DNA of 50,448 nt, from positions 1-50,448 of the forward strand of contig DAHXLE010000019.1 in NCBI GenBank assembly GCA_027371825.1, in the 5' to 3' direction. Position 1 is the first letter of the stretch. Every line of letters begins with the position of its first letter. Shown piece by piece: positions 1-9,957 of this stretch. A model generated the notes under the pieces. The model saw only the letters and a program-made list of their open reading frames with translations, searched no databases and had not been told where the DNA came from. Source of the DNA: Candidatus Saccharimonadota bacterium. Lineage in GTDB: Bacteria > Patescibacteriota > Saccharimonadia > Saccharimonadales > UBA4665. A program made the position numbers and the translations under genes.

Positions 1-341
1 GCTGGATGGTAGGTTTGGGGTATGGAAGGACAAACTAATTGCCCATAGAGGAGCTTCAAAACAACGTACAATTACAATCCTTTGTAGTTTGTTCTCAAGG
101 CCAACAGATTAGTAGAGCAACTAGAATTTAGTCTTAAGCCGCAATTCGTTATCAATAAACGAGCAAGATCCATCGTAAATTCTATTAATACATAAAAGCT
201 ACCCTAGCCTACATACCTAAAAAGATAGGCCGTCAAGCGGGTCAATATTTTTCTATAAAATAACTTTTATCAGCTAAGTCTTTATGCTAAGCTAAAATAA
301 GTTCGTAAATAAAATACAAATTAAGAGAAGAAAGTAAAGTC

Positions 342-578
342 ATGGCATTATCTAAGCAAGCAGTTAAGAAACATAATGCAAGAATCAATAACACTAAACG
401 TTACGGTAACCACCACAAGCATACCAAACCATTCTTAAAGACTTACTATCCGTATCTGCCACTTTTTGGCATTGCAGCTTTTTTGATAATTTTCATGGGC
501 GTTAAAGTATTGGGAGGAGTTGGAGCTGTTCTTGGTACAATCACAGTCAGCATCGGGCTCGCAGCCGTGGTACTTTAG
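342..578 (+). CDS. small basic/membrane protein, hypothetical
   Basis: 78-aa ORF with AAGAGAAGAAAG RBS-like sequence upstream; Lys/His-rich N-terminus followed by a hydrophobic C-terminal segment. Confidence 0.6.
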   Translation: MALSKQAVKKHNARINNTKRYGNHHKHTKPFLKTYYPYLPLFGIAAFLIIFMGVKVLGGVGAVLGTITVSIGLAAVVL

Positions 579-586
579 CTCGATTG

Positions 587-3500
587 CTACTGAACTTTTA
601 GGTTATCTTCACCCACAAGCTTCTTGAGCTTGCCGAGGGAGTCTTTATCGTTCTTCAGACGGTCGGGTAGTTTAATGATTTGTTTGCTTTCACCCAGCAC
701 CAAGACTACTTCTGTCAGACCTTTGTGCTCATCTATGACGCCTTTTAATTTCATTAATAGTTTTTCGTCCTTTCCGTCGGTAAGGCGTATATAGATGCGT
801 TCCGGACTTTCTTTTTTTAGTGTAGCAGATGGAGCCGATACGGCTTTTGCGACATTACGTTTAGGCGTAGGAATCTTAATTTTCTTGCCGGTCAACTGAT
901 AGCTGGTAGCTTGCTCGTGAGTAATTTCTCTGGCGTCGTCCACTATTACCTTTAGGTCTCCTCCGCTATTACCGTCCCTATCTCGAGTCGAGACTTTACC
1001 GCGTATCAGCACTACTTTGTCTCTCTCCCAAAGACCAAGCGTTTGTTGGTAGGAGCTAGGGAATAGTATAGCTTCGGTTTCACCTGATTTATCTTCAAGT
1101 TTCGCGAATGCCATTTTTTGACCGTTTTTAGTGGTAATTATCCTTACGTCTGTTATAGCGCCTCCGATAGTTACCGACTTACCTTCTATGGCATTACTGA
1201 GAGTAGACAACGAGACAGTTTGCTCACTTAAAAAATTTTCATACTGATCCAGGGGGTTTTGACTCAAGTATAAACCGAGCAGTTCTCTTTCCCACAATAA
1301 TTGTTCGCGTAACGTATATATAATATCGGGCTTAATCATCGATAGTGTTTTGTGCACCACAGATTCATTGGCTACGGCGCCAAATAAGTCGGTTTGACCG
1401 CTGGCGACTTGTTTCTGCTGACGAGATGCAAAACTTAACATGTTATCTATGTTAGCCATTAATAATGATCGATCGGCATAGCTGTCAAATGCACCCGACT
1501 TAACTAGACTCTCCAGCGCTTTACGATTTACGATTTTAACGTCTACTCTGGAAAAAAAATCTTCAAGCGATAGAAAATGGTTGTCGTTACGAGCTCTCAG
1601 GATTTCCTCAACGGCTTGCGTCCCGACATTTTTTATAGCAGACATCCCGAAACGTATTTTCGGCTTGTCTCCCGGCACAACCGAAAATTCCACGAACGAT
1701 TCATTTACATCGGGAGGCAAAACCTCGATACCCATATGCTGACACTCGCTGATCTCAATAGCTAACCGATCGGTGCTCTCAAAATCACTAGTCATAAGAG
1801 CAGCCATAAACGCCGCAGGATAATGAGCTTTTAAATAGGCTGTCTGATAGGCAATCAGTCCGTAACAAGCAGCGTGCGATTTATTGAAGCAGTAGGCCGC
1901 AAAATCTTCAAGCTGTTTCCAGAATTTTTCCATATCCTGACGATTAGCATTGGAATATTTAACGGCTCCTTCAATAAAGTCGATTTTCATTTTTGTTAAA
2001 ACGGCCGGTATTTTCTTGGCAATACCTTTACGCAAGGTATCGGCTTGACCTCCGCTAAATCCGCACAGATCTTTGCTGATCTGCATAACTTGCTCTTGGT
2101 ATACTAAAACACCATAGGTATTCTTAAGGGCGGTTTCCATCTTTGGATGAGCGTAGACAATATCTTTAATACCTTGCTTTCTGGTTATAAAATCATCTAT
2201 AAACTGCATGGGACCCGGCCGGTATAGAGCAACCATCGCTATTATATCTTCAAACATGTTGGGCTTGAGTTCTTTTAGATATCTTTTCATTCCGGACGAC
2301 TCCAGCTGAAAAACTCCCGTCGTATCACCTCTTGCTAGAAGTTCAAATGTCGTTTTATCATCTAGTGGAAGTTTATTAATATCCAGATCCTTCGAATATA
2401 CTCTTTTGATGATTCTCAGGGCATTTTTTATTATTGTTAAATTCGACAGGCCAAGAAAGTCAATTTTTAATAAACCGAGTTCTTCTATTGGTCCCATGGG
2501 ATATTGGGTAGCAACCACTCCCTTCTGGGCCATTTCTAGCGGGGCAAATTTCACGATATCATCTGGAGCTATGACTACCCCGGCGGCGTGAATACCGTGA
2601 CTTCGAATTGTGCCTTCTAATTGAATCGCAAGATCAAAGACCTCTCGAGACGTTTTATTGCTAATATATTCATTTTTTAGTTCGGCATCCTCCTGTAACG
2701 ATATTTCCAAGGGTATGTGTCGCCCTTGTACTGGCGGAGGAATCATTTTAGCCATTCTGTCGGCTTCTTTATATGGAACTTGGAGTACTCGGGCTACGTC
2801 CCTAACGGCGTTTCTGGCTGCCATTCGTCCGAATGTTACAATATTTGCAACCCTGTCAGAGCCGTATTTGTTTACGCAGTAGGCTATTACTTCGTCTCTC
2901 CTTGAATCCTGTATATCTATATCTATATCCGGCATACTTATTCTGTCGGGGTTTAAAAATCTTTCAAATAGTAAATCATATTGCAATGGATCAAGTTCGG
3001 TTATTTTTAGGGCATATGAAATTATTGAACCTGCCGCCGATCCCCTTCCCGGACCAAAAACTATGCCCTGGCTCTTACCCCAACTAATAAAGTCTGAGAT
3101 GATTAAGAAGTAGCCGTTAAAGCCCATTTGATCAATGACTCCCAGTTCGTACTCTGCCCGTTCGAGCACGCTGGCATTCAGTGTTGCTTTTAGCTCGTCG
3201 ATGGATAATTTGGAGGCGGTGAGCTCGGTTTTATTACCATATCTATAAGCTAGGCCGGCATAAACCTTGTTCTCTAGAAAACTTTTCTCAGATTCCGTAT
3301 CGGGTAATTGGAATTTAGGAATTAATATCTTGCCTAGGTCTATCGTTACATTGCACCTTGCCGCCACCGACCTAGTGTTTGTTATAAAGTCGGGGTGCTC
3401 TTCTCCCCATCTTGCAATAATTTCGTTTGGATCCGTTACATGTAATTCGAAATCTTTGAGGCTCATTCTTTTTTCGTCTGATAAAAACGAGCCGGTCTGC

Positions 3501-4213
3501 ACGCATAGCAATATTTCGTGCGCTTGCCGATCTTCATGTTTAAGATAGTGAGCATCACAGGTGATTACGCAGGGGATCTGAAGTTCGGTGGCTATTTTTA
3601 TGACTTGATCATTCACTAGTGTCTGTTCCTTCCAGACGCTTGGATGTTTCGGATGACCGTGATCCTGAACCTCTAGATAATAACGATTTCCGAATATTTT
3701 TTTATACCAAGCAGCAATTTCTTTGGCTTTCTGATATTGACCCTGTCTTAAGTTATCTCCAATTTCTCCACCGATACAGCCACTGAGTATTATTAAACCG
3801 TCGTTATATTTCTCGAGCAAATCGTGATCAATTCTGGGCCTGTAGTACATTCCCTCCAAGTTAGCGATAGTTGAAAGTTGCATTAAATTTTGATAACCGG
3901 TATTGTTCATCGCCAAAACACAAAGATGGTAATTAAGTTTATCTTTTGCAGCCTCTTTGTCCTTGTATGTTCTGGCCGCCACATATGTTTCGATTCCAAT
4001 AACCGGTTTTATTTCGTGTTTTAAAGATTCTTCATAAAACTCTATGACACCGGATAGCGTACCGTGGTCTGTTATTGCCACAGCATTCATACCCGCTTCC
4101 TTGACCCAATCTAAAAGAGCCGGTACTTTAGTTAGCCCGTCCAGCAAACTGTACTGAGTATGGTTGTGCAAGTGCACAAAGTCTACGGCCGATAAGTTGT
4201 GATCTGACGGCAT
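587..4213 (-). CDS. dnaE: DNA polymerase III subunit alpha (C-family, N-terminal PHP domain)
   Basis: 1208 aa; PHP start FVHLHNHTQYSLLDG, PDIDIDIQDSRRDEVI and GVLVYQEQVMQI motifs, OB-fold near the C-terminus. Confidence 0.97.
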   Translation of the reverse strand: MPSDHNLSAVDFVHLHNHTQYSLLDGLTKVPALLDWVKEAGMNAVAITDHGTLSGVIEFYEESLKHEIKPVIGIETYVAARTYKDKEAAKDKLNYHLCVLAMNNTGYQNLMQLSTIANLEGMYYRPRIDHDLLEKYNDGLIILSGCIGGEIGDNLRQGQYQKAKEIAAWYKKIFGNRYYLEVQDHGHPKHPSVWKEQTLVNDQVIKIATELQIPCVITCDAHYLKHEDRQAHEILLCVQTGSFLSDEKRMSLKDFELHVTDPNEIIARWGEEHPDFITNTRSVAARCNVTIDLGKILIPKFQLPDTESEKSFLENKVYAGLAYRYGNKTELTASKLSIDELKATLNASVLERAEYELGVIDQMGFNGYFLIISDFISWGKSQGIVFGPGRGSAAGSIISYALKITELDPLQYDLLFERFLNPDRISMPDIDIDIQDSRRDEVIAYCVNKYGSDRVANIVTFGRMAARNAVRDVARVLQVPYKEADRMAKMIPPPVQGRHIPLEISLQEDAELKNEYISNKTSREVFDLAIQLEGTIRSHGIHAAGVVIAPDDIVKFAPLEMAQKGVVATQYPMGPIEELGLLKIDFLGLSNLTIIKNALRIIKRVYSKDLDINKLPLDDKTTFELLARGDTTGVFQLESSGMKRYLKELKPNMFEDIIAMVALYRPGPMQFIDDFITRKQGIKDIVYAHPKMETALKNTYGVLVYQEQVMQISKDLCGFSGGQADTLRKGIAKKIPAVLTKMKIDFIEGAVKYSNANRQDMEKFWKQLEDFAAYCFNKSHAACYGLIAYQTAYLKAHYPAAFMAALMTSDFESTDRLAIEISECQHMGIEVLPPDVNESFVEFSVVPGDKPKIRFGMSAIKNVGTQAVEEILRARNDNHFLSLEDFFSRVDVKIVNRKALESLVKSGAFDSYADRSLLMANIDNMLSFASRQQKQVASGQTDLFGAVANESVVHKTLSMIKPDIIYTLREQLLWERELLGLYLSQNPLDQYENFLSEQTVSLSTLSNAIEGKSVTIGGAITDVRIITTKNGQKMAFAKLEDKSGETEAILFPSSYQQTLGLWERDKVVLIRGKVSTRDRDGNSGGDLKVIVDDAREITHEQATSYQLTGKKIKIPTPKRNVAKAVSAPSATLKKESPERIYIRLTDGKDEKLLMKLKGVIDEHKGLTEVVLVLGESKQIIKLPDRLKNDKDSLGKLKKLVGEDNLKVQ

Positions 4214-4312
4214 AACTCCCCTGATTTACAGCTGATATTATATCAAAAACGGTTACCGCTACAGCACCGAAAGTCTGATCCGTAGATTCTCAAGGCGACC
4301 CTAAAAAACGAA

Positions 4313-4702
4313 TTATTTCTTAAGAAAGGTTTTGAGGCCCGTGATAGCCTTGGAGAGCTCCTTGGTGACGGCCTCAAACTCTTCGGTCTTGGCAGTTTTT
4401 AATACCTCAAATGCTTTTTTCTTTGCTGCTATTGCAATTTCTAGAGCATCGGTAAATTTTTTCATAGTCGGTCCACTTAATGTTTTTCCTAAGTTTTTTG
4501 CATCCTTTATGGTCTGTACTAGTTCTTTATAGGTAGCATTAAATTCTTTTTCGATAGTTTCAGCAGCATCGCCTACCCCCTCTTTTATATCCGCCCTGGT
4601 CTCTTTTCCGCTTTTTGGTGCACTTAAAATTCCGGCTATAAATCCAACAATACCAGCAACAATGGCACCAATGGTTACTTTCTTGGCTGTATCTTTTGAC
4701 AT
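4313..4702 (-). CDS. YtxH-like domain protein
   Basis: GAIVAGIVGFIAGILSAPKSGKETRADI is a typical YtxH N-terminus. Confidence 0.75.
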   Translation of the reverse strand: MSKDTAKKVTIGAIVAGIVGFIAGILSAPKSGKETRADIKEGVGDAAETIEKEFNATYKELVQTIKDAKNLGKTLSGPTMKKFTDALEIAIAAKKKAFEVLKTAKTEEFEAVTKELSKAITGLKTFLKK

Positions 4703-4704
4703 AT

Positions 4705-4965
4705 CTAATTTTCCCCTTTTTTACCTTTCGCTAATGATTCAATAATATTGGCAAGCGTACGCATTATAGATGTATGTTGTGCGGATTTTTTTAAATATTC
4801 ACCTACTACTTGTGCCGAATCGGCTATTTTCTCGGCACGTGCGACAACCTTTTTTACTGCACTCATAAGTTTCATTAACTCAACACCAATGATTATTAGT
4901 ATAACCAAGAATACCGACAATACGCTGGATACTATAATCAAGAGTACCTGAGACGCTTCGTTCAT
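4705..4965 (-). CDS. small membrane protein (DUF948-like)
   Basis: 86 aa, N-terminal TM helix then amphipathic region; directly upstream of the YtxH-like gene. Confidence 0.55.
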   Translation of the reverse strand: MNEASQVLLIIVSSVLSVFLVILIIIGVELMKLMSAVKKVVARAEKIADSAQVVGEYLKKSAQHTSIMRTLANIIESLAKGKKGEN

Positions 4966-5092
4966 GCTTAAAACTATACCATACGATTTAATAATTGCAT
5001 CTTTTTTACTTTTCCATAAGTCGTATTATTGTATGGAATTTTCAGTCCGATCCACCTGCTTTTAAGCATAAATCATTAAACACTGCGGTTGG

Positions 5093-5995
5093 CTAAAGAT
5101 CGCCAACAAGGTTTTTTAAATAGTCTTCGAAGTCTTGTTTAAGGTCTTCGTGTTTTAACGCGAACTCAACGATTGTTTTTAAGTATTCAAGTTTATTGCC
5201 GGCATCATAATATTTACCGTTCTTAATTTCACAAGCGTAAACCGGTTGATTATCTTTAATCATGAGTTTTAGAGCGTCGTTGTAATATAGTTCGGCGGTG
5301 CCTTCGACGTTTCTCTTAGCTTGTTTTAGGTAGCTGAATATATCGCTCGTAAGCAAGAAACCGCTAACCGTCGCTAAATCACCCGGCGCATTAGCTTTAC
5401 CTGGTTTTTCTACAATTGTGCGTACCTTAATTAGGCCATCCTCTATTTCATCACCGCCAGCAAAACCGTAACGATCATAGTCTACGTCACTTCTTGCTCT
5501 TACTGCCGCCAGAATTTGACCTGGCATTTTGTTATATGCGTTAATAAGCTGAGTAAAACGATTCGGCGAAGAACTGATAAAATCGTCGCTCCAGGTATAA
5601 ATAAAGGGCTCATTGCCCATTAGATGCTCGACATTTAACAGCGGCGTACCATTACCATATGCTCCTTTTTGCCTGACATAGATAAAGTTTGCTAGTTCGC
5701 TGATTGCACGCACTTCGTCAAGCAGTGCAGTTTTTGCCTTTCCGCCCTTTTTTAAATTTGTAATTAAATCCTGGTTGGGCGCATCGAAATGATCTTCGAT
5801 GCTACGCTTACTATATCCGGTTACTATTATAATGTCCTTGATTCCCGCGGCAACAAGCTCTTCGACTACATACTGGATAATCGGTTTATCTACTAACGGC
5901 AACATTTCTTTCGGCATTGCCTTGGTCTGAGGCAAAAACCTGGTGCCAAAACCGGCCGCAGCAATAACGGCTTTCGTTATTTTAGTTTGGGTCAT
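5093..5995 (-). CDS. galU: UTP--glucose-1-phosphate uridylyltransferase
   Basis: KAVIAAAGFGTRFLPQTKAMPKEMLPLVDKPIIQYVVEE nucleotidyltransferase signature. Confidence 0.95.
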   Translation of the reverse strand: MTQTKITKAVIAAAGFGTRFLPQTKAMPKEMLPLVDKPIIQYVVEELVAAGIKDIIIVTGYSKRSIEDHFDAPNQDLITNLKKGGKAKTALLDEVRAISELANFIYVRQKGAYGNGTPLLNVEHLMGNEPFIYTWSDDFISSSPNRFTQLINAYNKMPGQILAAVRARSDVDYDRYGFAGGDEIEDGLIKVRTIVEKPGKANAPGDLATVSGFLLTSDIFSYLKQAKRNVEGTAELYYNDALKLMIKDNQPVYACEIKNGKYYDAGNKLEYLKTIVEFALKHEDLKQDFEDYLKNLVGDL

Positions 5996-7488
5996 TTGTC
6001 TATTCCGAGCTTCTCTAATATTAGATCCCTGGTCAGCGATGGATTGGCTTGACCACTGGAATGCGCCATGACTTGGCCGACCAAATACCCTACTGCTTTA
6101 ATCTCGCCTTTTTTAATGTCCGATACCGGTTTTGGATTGTTTATGATAACTTCGTCGACTATTTTATCGATTTCGTTTTGATCTGATAGTTGGATTAGTG
6201 AATTCTCGGTAGCAAACTTCAGAACCGACCGACACGGCTTACCTTCGGTTAACAACTTCGTTAACAGTATTTTAGCGTTAGTCGAGCTGAGTTTATTTTC
6301 ACTGATTAGCCCATAGAGCTGTTTATACATATCCCGACGATTCAGCCCTTGTTCAAGATCTGTTCCGGATTCATTGATCTGTGCCCTTAAGGGTATTTCA
6401 ATGTTAACAAACCAATTGGCAAGCGAAGTAGCATACTCTTTATTATTCACGTCTTCACAAACTAAAGACAAAAACTCCACCCCATCATCTTTATAATCAG
6501 CTTGAGCTTCCAATAACGTCTCAATATGCATCGAACCAATCCCTAAATCAGCAAGTTGTTTTCGCCAAAAAGCAGGCATCTTGGGCATCTTAGATTCTAT
6601 TGATTTAACATATTCGGCGTCTAAAATTACCGGCGGTAAATCAGGGTCTGGCATATACCGATAGTCGTGCGCCTCTTCCTTACCCCTTTGTGCTATAGTT
6701 TTTTGCTTTGCTTCGTCCCAGCCGCGTGTTTGTTGAACGACTTTTTCGCCTTTCTCTAACAACTCAATCTGCCTGTTTATCTCGTAATCGGCGGCTTTCT
6801 CGACTGATCTGAATGAATTTAGATTTTTCGTCTCGGTGCGTGTTCCAAGTTCTTCGGTACGGCTGACGCTGACGTTTACATCAAATCTCATATTGCCGTA
6901 ATATAGGTTGGCATCACTTACACCGCTATACCTTACCAGTAAATATAGTTCCCTCACAAATGCTTTGGCCTCACTAGAAGAGTGCATGTCCGGTTCGCTG
7001 ACTATTTCTACCAGAGGAGTACCGGCGCGATTAAGGTCCACTAAGCTATAGTTTTTGCCGGCAGGATGCATGCTCTTGCCAGCATCAGCTTCAAGATGAG
7101 CTCTAGTTATTTTAATTCGTTTAATGTTATTTCCGTCGTGAATCTCAACATCCCCCCCAATAATAATCGGCTGATCGTATTGCGTAATCTGATAACCCAT
7201 AGGCAAATCTGGGTAAAAGTAATGTTTTCTGTCAAATTTACTGAATGATTGAGGCTTTGAATTTAAGGCAAAGGCGAGCACAGATGCCAGTCGCACAGCC
7301 TCTTTGTTTAAGACCGGCAATGCTCCAGGAAGACCAAAATCTATGTGATTAACTAGCGTATTGGGTGCGGCAGTTCTGGCATCGTTGTCGGCGCCCGAAA
7401 ATAACTTACTTTTAGTTTTTAACTGAACATGGCATTCAATACCGATTGTTACCTTGTACTTATTACGCGTCTTTGAATCGATATTCAT
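5992..7488 (-). CDS. gatB: Asp-tRNA(Asn)/Glu-tRNA(Gln) amidotransferase subunit B
   Basis: TIGIECHVQLKTKSKLFSG, RKHYFYPDLPMGYQITQYDQPI, DYRYMPDPDLPP. Confidence 0.97.
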   Translation of the reverse strand: MNIDSKTRNKYKVTIGIECHVQLKTKSKLFSGADNDARTAAPNTLVNHIDFGLPGALPVLNKEAVRLASVLAFALNSKPQSFSKFDRKHYFYPDLPMGYQITQYDQPIIIGGDVEIHDGNNIKRIKITRAHLEADAGKSMHPAGKNYSLVDLNRAGTPLVEIVSEPDMHSSSEAKAFVRELYLLVRYSGVSDANLYYGNMRFDVNVSVSRTEELGTRTETKNLNSFRSVEKAADYEINRQIELLEKGEKVVQQTRGWDEAKQKTIAQRGKEEAHDYRYMPDPDLPPVILDAEYVKSIESKMPKMPAFWRKQLADLGIGSMHIETLLEAQADYKDDGVEFLSLVCEDVNNKEYATSLANWFVNIEIPLRAQINESGTDLEQGLNRRDMYKQLYGLISENKLSSTNAKILLTKLLTEGKPCRSVLKFATENSLIQLSDQNEIDKIVDEVIINNPKPVSDIKKGEIKAVGYLVGQVMAHSSGQANPSLTRDLILEKLGIDK

Positions 7489-7491
7489 AAA

Positions 7492-7902
7492 CTAAAGTGC
7501 TCCCAGATCTTTTAGCGCCTGTCTAAAGCAAACTAAAACCCGTAATACTTCTTGCTTTTTTAGTTTTACGCCGGTTTCATGAGCGATTCTGTTTCTAAGT
7601 TTGTGACCAAACCAGACACCGTCATTATCCGTCAGATCTCTTTGTGCCGATACCAAACGCTCACCCATGGTTTTGCCCTTATAGTGGCGCTTTTTTAAGG
7701 CTTGATCGAGTAAACTGTCGGCGGCTATTATGACCATTCCCCAGCTGTTTTTATCGGCAAGTAGTTTTTGGTTTTTGTGCCATTCCGCATCAAAATATTT
7801 TTTGTTTAAGGGTTTAGGTCGTCGATGCAAAATACCGATACTAAATACAATTATAAGCAAAACAACTATTGCTACTATATCTTTAATGTCTGATGAACTC
7901 AT
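7492..7902 (-). CDS. membrane-anchored protein with a HEPN-like C-terminal helical domain
   Basis: N-terminal TM (IVAIVVLLIIVFSIGIL); C-terminus contains RNRIAHE, matching the HEPN RX4-6H motif; overlaps gatA by 4 nt. Confidence 0.55.
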   Translation of the reverse strand: MSSSDIKDIVAIVVLLIIVFSIGILHRRPKPLNKKYFDAEWHKNQKLLADKNSWGMVIIAADSLLDQALKKRHYKGKTMGERLVSAQRDLTDNDGVWFGHKLRNRIAHETGVKLKKQEVLRVLVCFRQALKDLGAL

Positions 7903-9320
7903 CTTAGGATTCCCTCCAGGTTCTTAGATGCCAAAAGTAATTCTCGATCCTTTTTGGCATTAGCCATAAGTTGGACGCCTATTGGTAGGCCGTTTTTCTC
8001 TCCGGCTGGGATGCTGACTGCAGGTATGCCTACCAGGTTAACCGCTACGGTCATGACATCGCTTAGGTACATATGAAGAGGGTCCTTAATATTTTCACCG
8101 ATCTTAAATGCACTCGTCGGCGCTACTGGTCCTATCAAGAAATCGCAGTTTTTAAATACCTCGTTAAACTCATTGATGAGTTTTGTTCTTACGGTTTGAG
8201 CCTTTTTGTAATAGGCGTTATAATAACCGCTGCTTAATACATAGGTTCCGATCATAATCCGCCTTTTGGCTTCCTTTCCGAAACCATATCCCCGTGATAA
8301 TTCGTATACTTCATCGAGGTTATTAGCTTCTTTATAAGAAAAACCGAAACGTTGCCCGTCGTATCGACTGAGATTACTGCTGACTTCGGCGGGACAAATT
8401 ATATAATATACGGCCAATGCTAAAGGCAAGCTGGGTATACTAACTTCACTAACCTCACACCCTACGGATTTTAACCTTAAACAGGCATCATTAACGACAT
8501 CTCTGACTTCGCCGTCAAGACCCTCGCCCATATATTCTCTAATGAGTCCTATTTTCTTACCGCGCAGATTATCCTCTGAAATATTGTTAATGTCGTACCC
8601 TTTTGGCTGTCTGTCGATCGTTGTTGAATCCAGGGAGTCGATTCCCGCCATGACATCGATCACCAAAGAAGCGTCGTTAACGGTTTTGGCTAGGGTGCCT
8701 ACCGTGTCGGTGCTACTGGCCATAGCAATGATGCCAGACCTAGACATTAACCCGTAGGTTGGTTTGTAGCCAACACAGCCAACAAAACTGGCTGGCTGTC
8801 GCGTGGAGCCGCCTGTGTCGGTTCCTAGGGCAAAGGGAGCCATATCGAGCACAACTGCTGCAGCCGATCCGCCAGAACTGCCACCTGGAACTCTCGACTG
8901 ATCGTGCGGATTGGTAGTAGTAAAGAAATCGCTGTTCTCAGTACTGGCTCCGTGCGCAAACGCATCTAAGTTTGATTTGGCAACACAAATCGCTCCTTCA
9001 CTCTCCAGCTTGTTGATAACACTTGCCTGATAAGGAGCCTTGAACCCTTTGAGTATATTGCTGGCAGCGGTCGTGTCGGAGCCATATACTAGAAAATTAT
9101 CTTTAGCTATAAATGGAACTCCGGCCAGTCTGCCTCCAAGTTTCCCTTCATCAATCATCTTGGCTCTGGTTGTGGCGCGATCTTCTAATGTAGATATTAT
9201 CGCCCTATAATCCTTTTTTTGAGTAATTGTCGCCAGGGATCTTTCAATGAGAGAGGTAGCACTTATTTGTTTTTTAGTAACTTTATCGGCGATCTCAGCG
9301 ATCGGCAACCATTGGCTCAT
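7899..9320 (-). CDS. gatA: Asp-tRNA(Asn)/Glu-tRNA(Gln) amidotransferase subunit A
   Basis: amidase signature VPGGSSGGSAAAVVLDMAPFALGTDTGGSTRQPASFVGCVGYKPTYG. Confidence 0.97.
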   Translation of the reverse strand: MSQWLPIAEIADKVTKKQISATSLIERSLATITQKKDYRAIISTLEDRATTRAKMIDEGKLGGRLAGVPFIAKDNFLVYGSDTTAASNILKGFKAPYQASVINKLESEGAICVAKSNLDAFAHGASTENSDFFTTTNPHDQSRVPGGSSGGSAAAVVLDMAPFALGTDTGGSTRQPASFVGCVGYKPTYGLMSRSGIIAMASSTDTVGTLAKTVNDASLVIDVMAGIDSLDSTTIDRQPKGYDINNISEDNLRGKKIGLIREYMGEGLDGEVRDVVNDACLRLKSVGCEVSEVSIPSLPLALAVYYIICPAEVSSNLSRYDGQRFGFSYKEANNLDEVYELSRGYGFGKEAKRRIMIGTYVLSSGYYNAYYKKAQTVRTKLINEFNEVFKNCDFLIGPVAPTSAFKIGENIKDPLHMYLSDVMTVAVNLVGIPAVSIPAGEKNGLPIGVQLMANAKKDRELLLASKNLEGILR

Positions 9321-9607
9321 AATACCCTCTGCACCATAATAAGGTTTTCTTCAACACGGGGAACGTTGCCAAGCAAATCACCGGGAGCATATCCATAATC
9401 TATGGTAATATCGTCTCTCATAACATTAACAAGTCCCGTCACTTGATCGGTCGGTGCTAAATTGTCGACATTAACTGATTTTAACTGCTCAACATAAAGA
9501 AGAATTTCTCTAAGCTCGATTAAAAACTGCTCGACCTCGTCATCAGACAATGACAATCTGGCTAATTGAGCCAACTTTAATACATCATCCCTAGAGATTA
9601 CTGCCAT
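9317..9607 (-). CDS. gatC: Asp-tRNA(Asn)/Glu-tRNA(Gln) amidotransferase subunit C
   Basis: ISRDDVLKLAQLARLSLSDDEVEQF; overlaps gatA. Confidence 0.93.
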   Translation of the reverse strand: MAVISRDDVLKLAQLARLSLSDDEVEQFLIELREILLYVEQLKSVNVDNLAPTDQVTGLVNVMRDDITIDYGYAPGDLLGNVPRVEENLIMVQRVL

Positions 9608-9867
9608 ATTATAATAGAGTATACCATCAGGATCGTATGTATGGATACCCCTAGCTTAAACTACCAAGCAGCTATTGGATAAATGGTCGTCAGAGTTTTC
9701 TAATATATCATGATGAATTTAACGCTGAAGTAAAAACCAGCATACAGTCAGTCCGGGTTAAGCTTGCTGATTAATCCTACTGGAGACGGGCAATAAAAAT
9801 ACACTATCTAAGCCGCCAATCCCCATCACCGTAGTCTGTTTGAAGGGCTTTGGGTGAGTACTTTTGC

Positions 9868-9905
9868 TTATGCCGATGAGTCCCGATAGGACGAAAAAGC
9901 AAATA
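9868..9905 (+). ncRNA. hairpin with hammerhead-stem-II-like / k-turn-like internal loop (orientation and function unknown)
   Basis: TTTGCTT-ATGCCGATGA-GTCC-CGATA-GGAC-GAAA-AAGCAAA: two stems around an asymmetric purine-rich loop, in the uvrB-gatC intergenic region. Confidence 0.4.
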
Positions 9906-9957
9906 CGGTCCGTTTATGGTGAATTCCGAGAGTTAAGAACGACAAGTTAGACAGTAG

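Noticed and set aside
1-341. Inverted repeats near the left edge (GGACAAACTA/TAGTTTGTTC, GCCTA/TAGGC)
   Set aside because: Short stems with long loops in AT-rich sequence; not distinguishable from chance without comparison.
1577-3548. Plus-strand ORFs of 60-93 aa inside dnaE
   Set aside because: Antisense to a clear 1208-aa dnaE reading frame; low-complexity translations without motifs.
9868-9905. Functional hammerhead ribozyme
   Set aside because: U4 of the CUGAUGA core is C, and stem I is missing because the flanking repeat closes directly; only the resemblance is reported.
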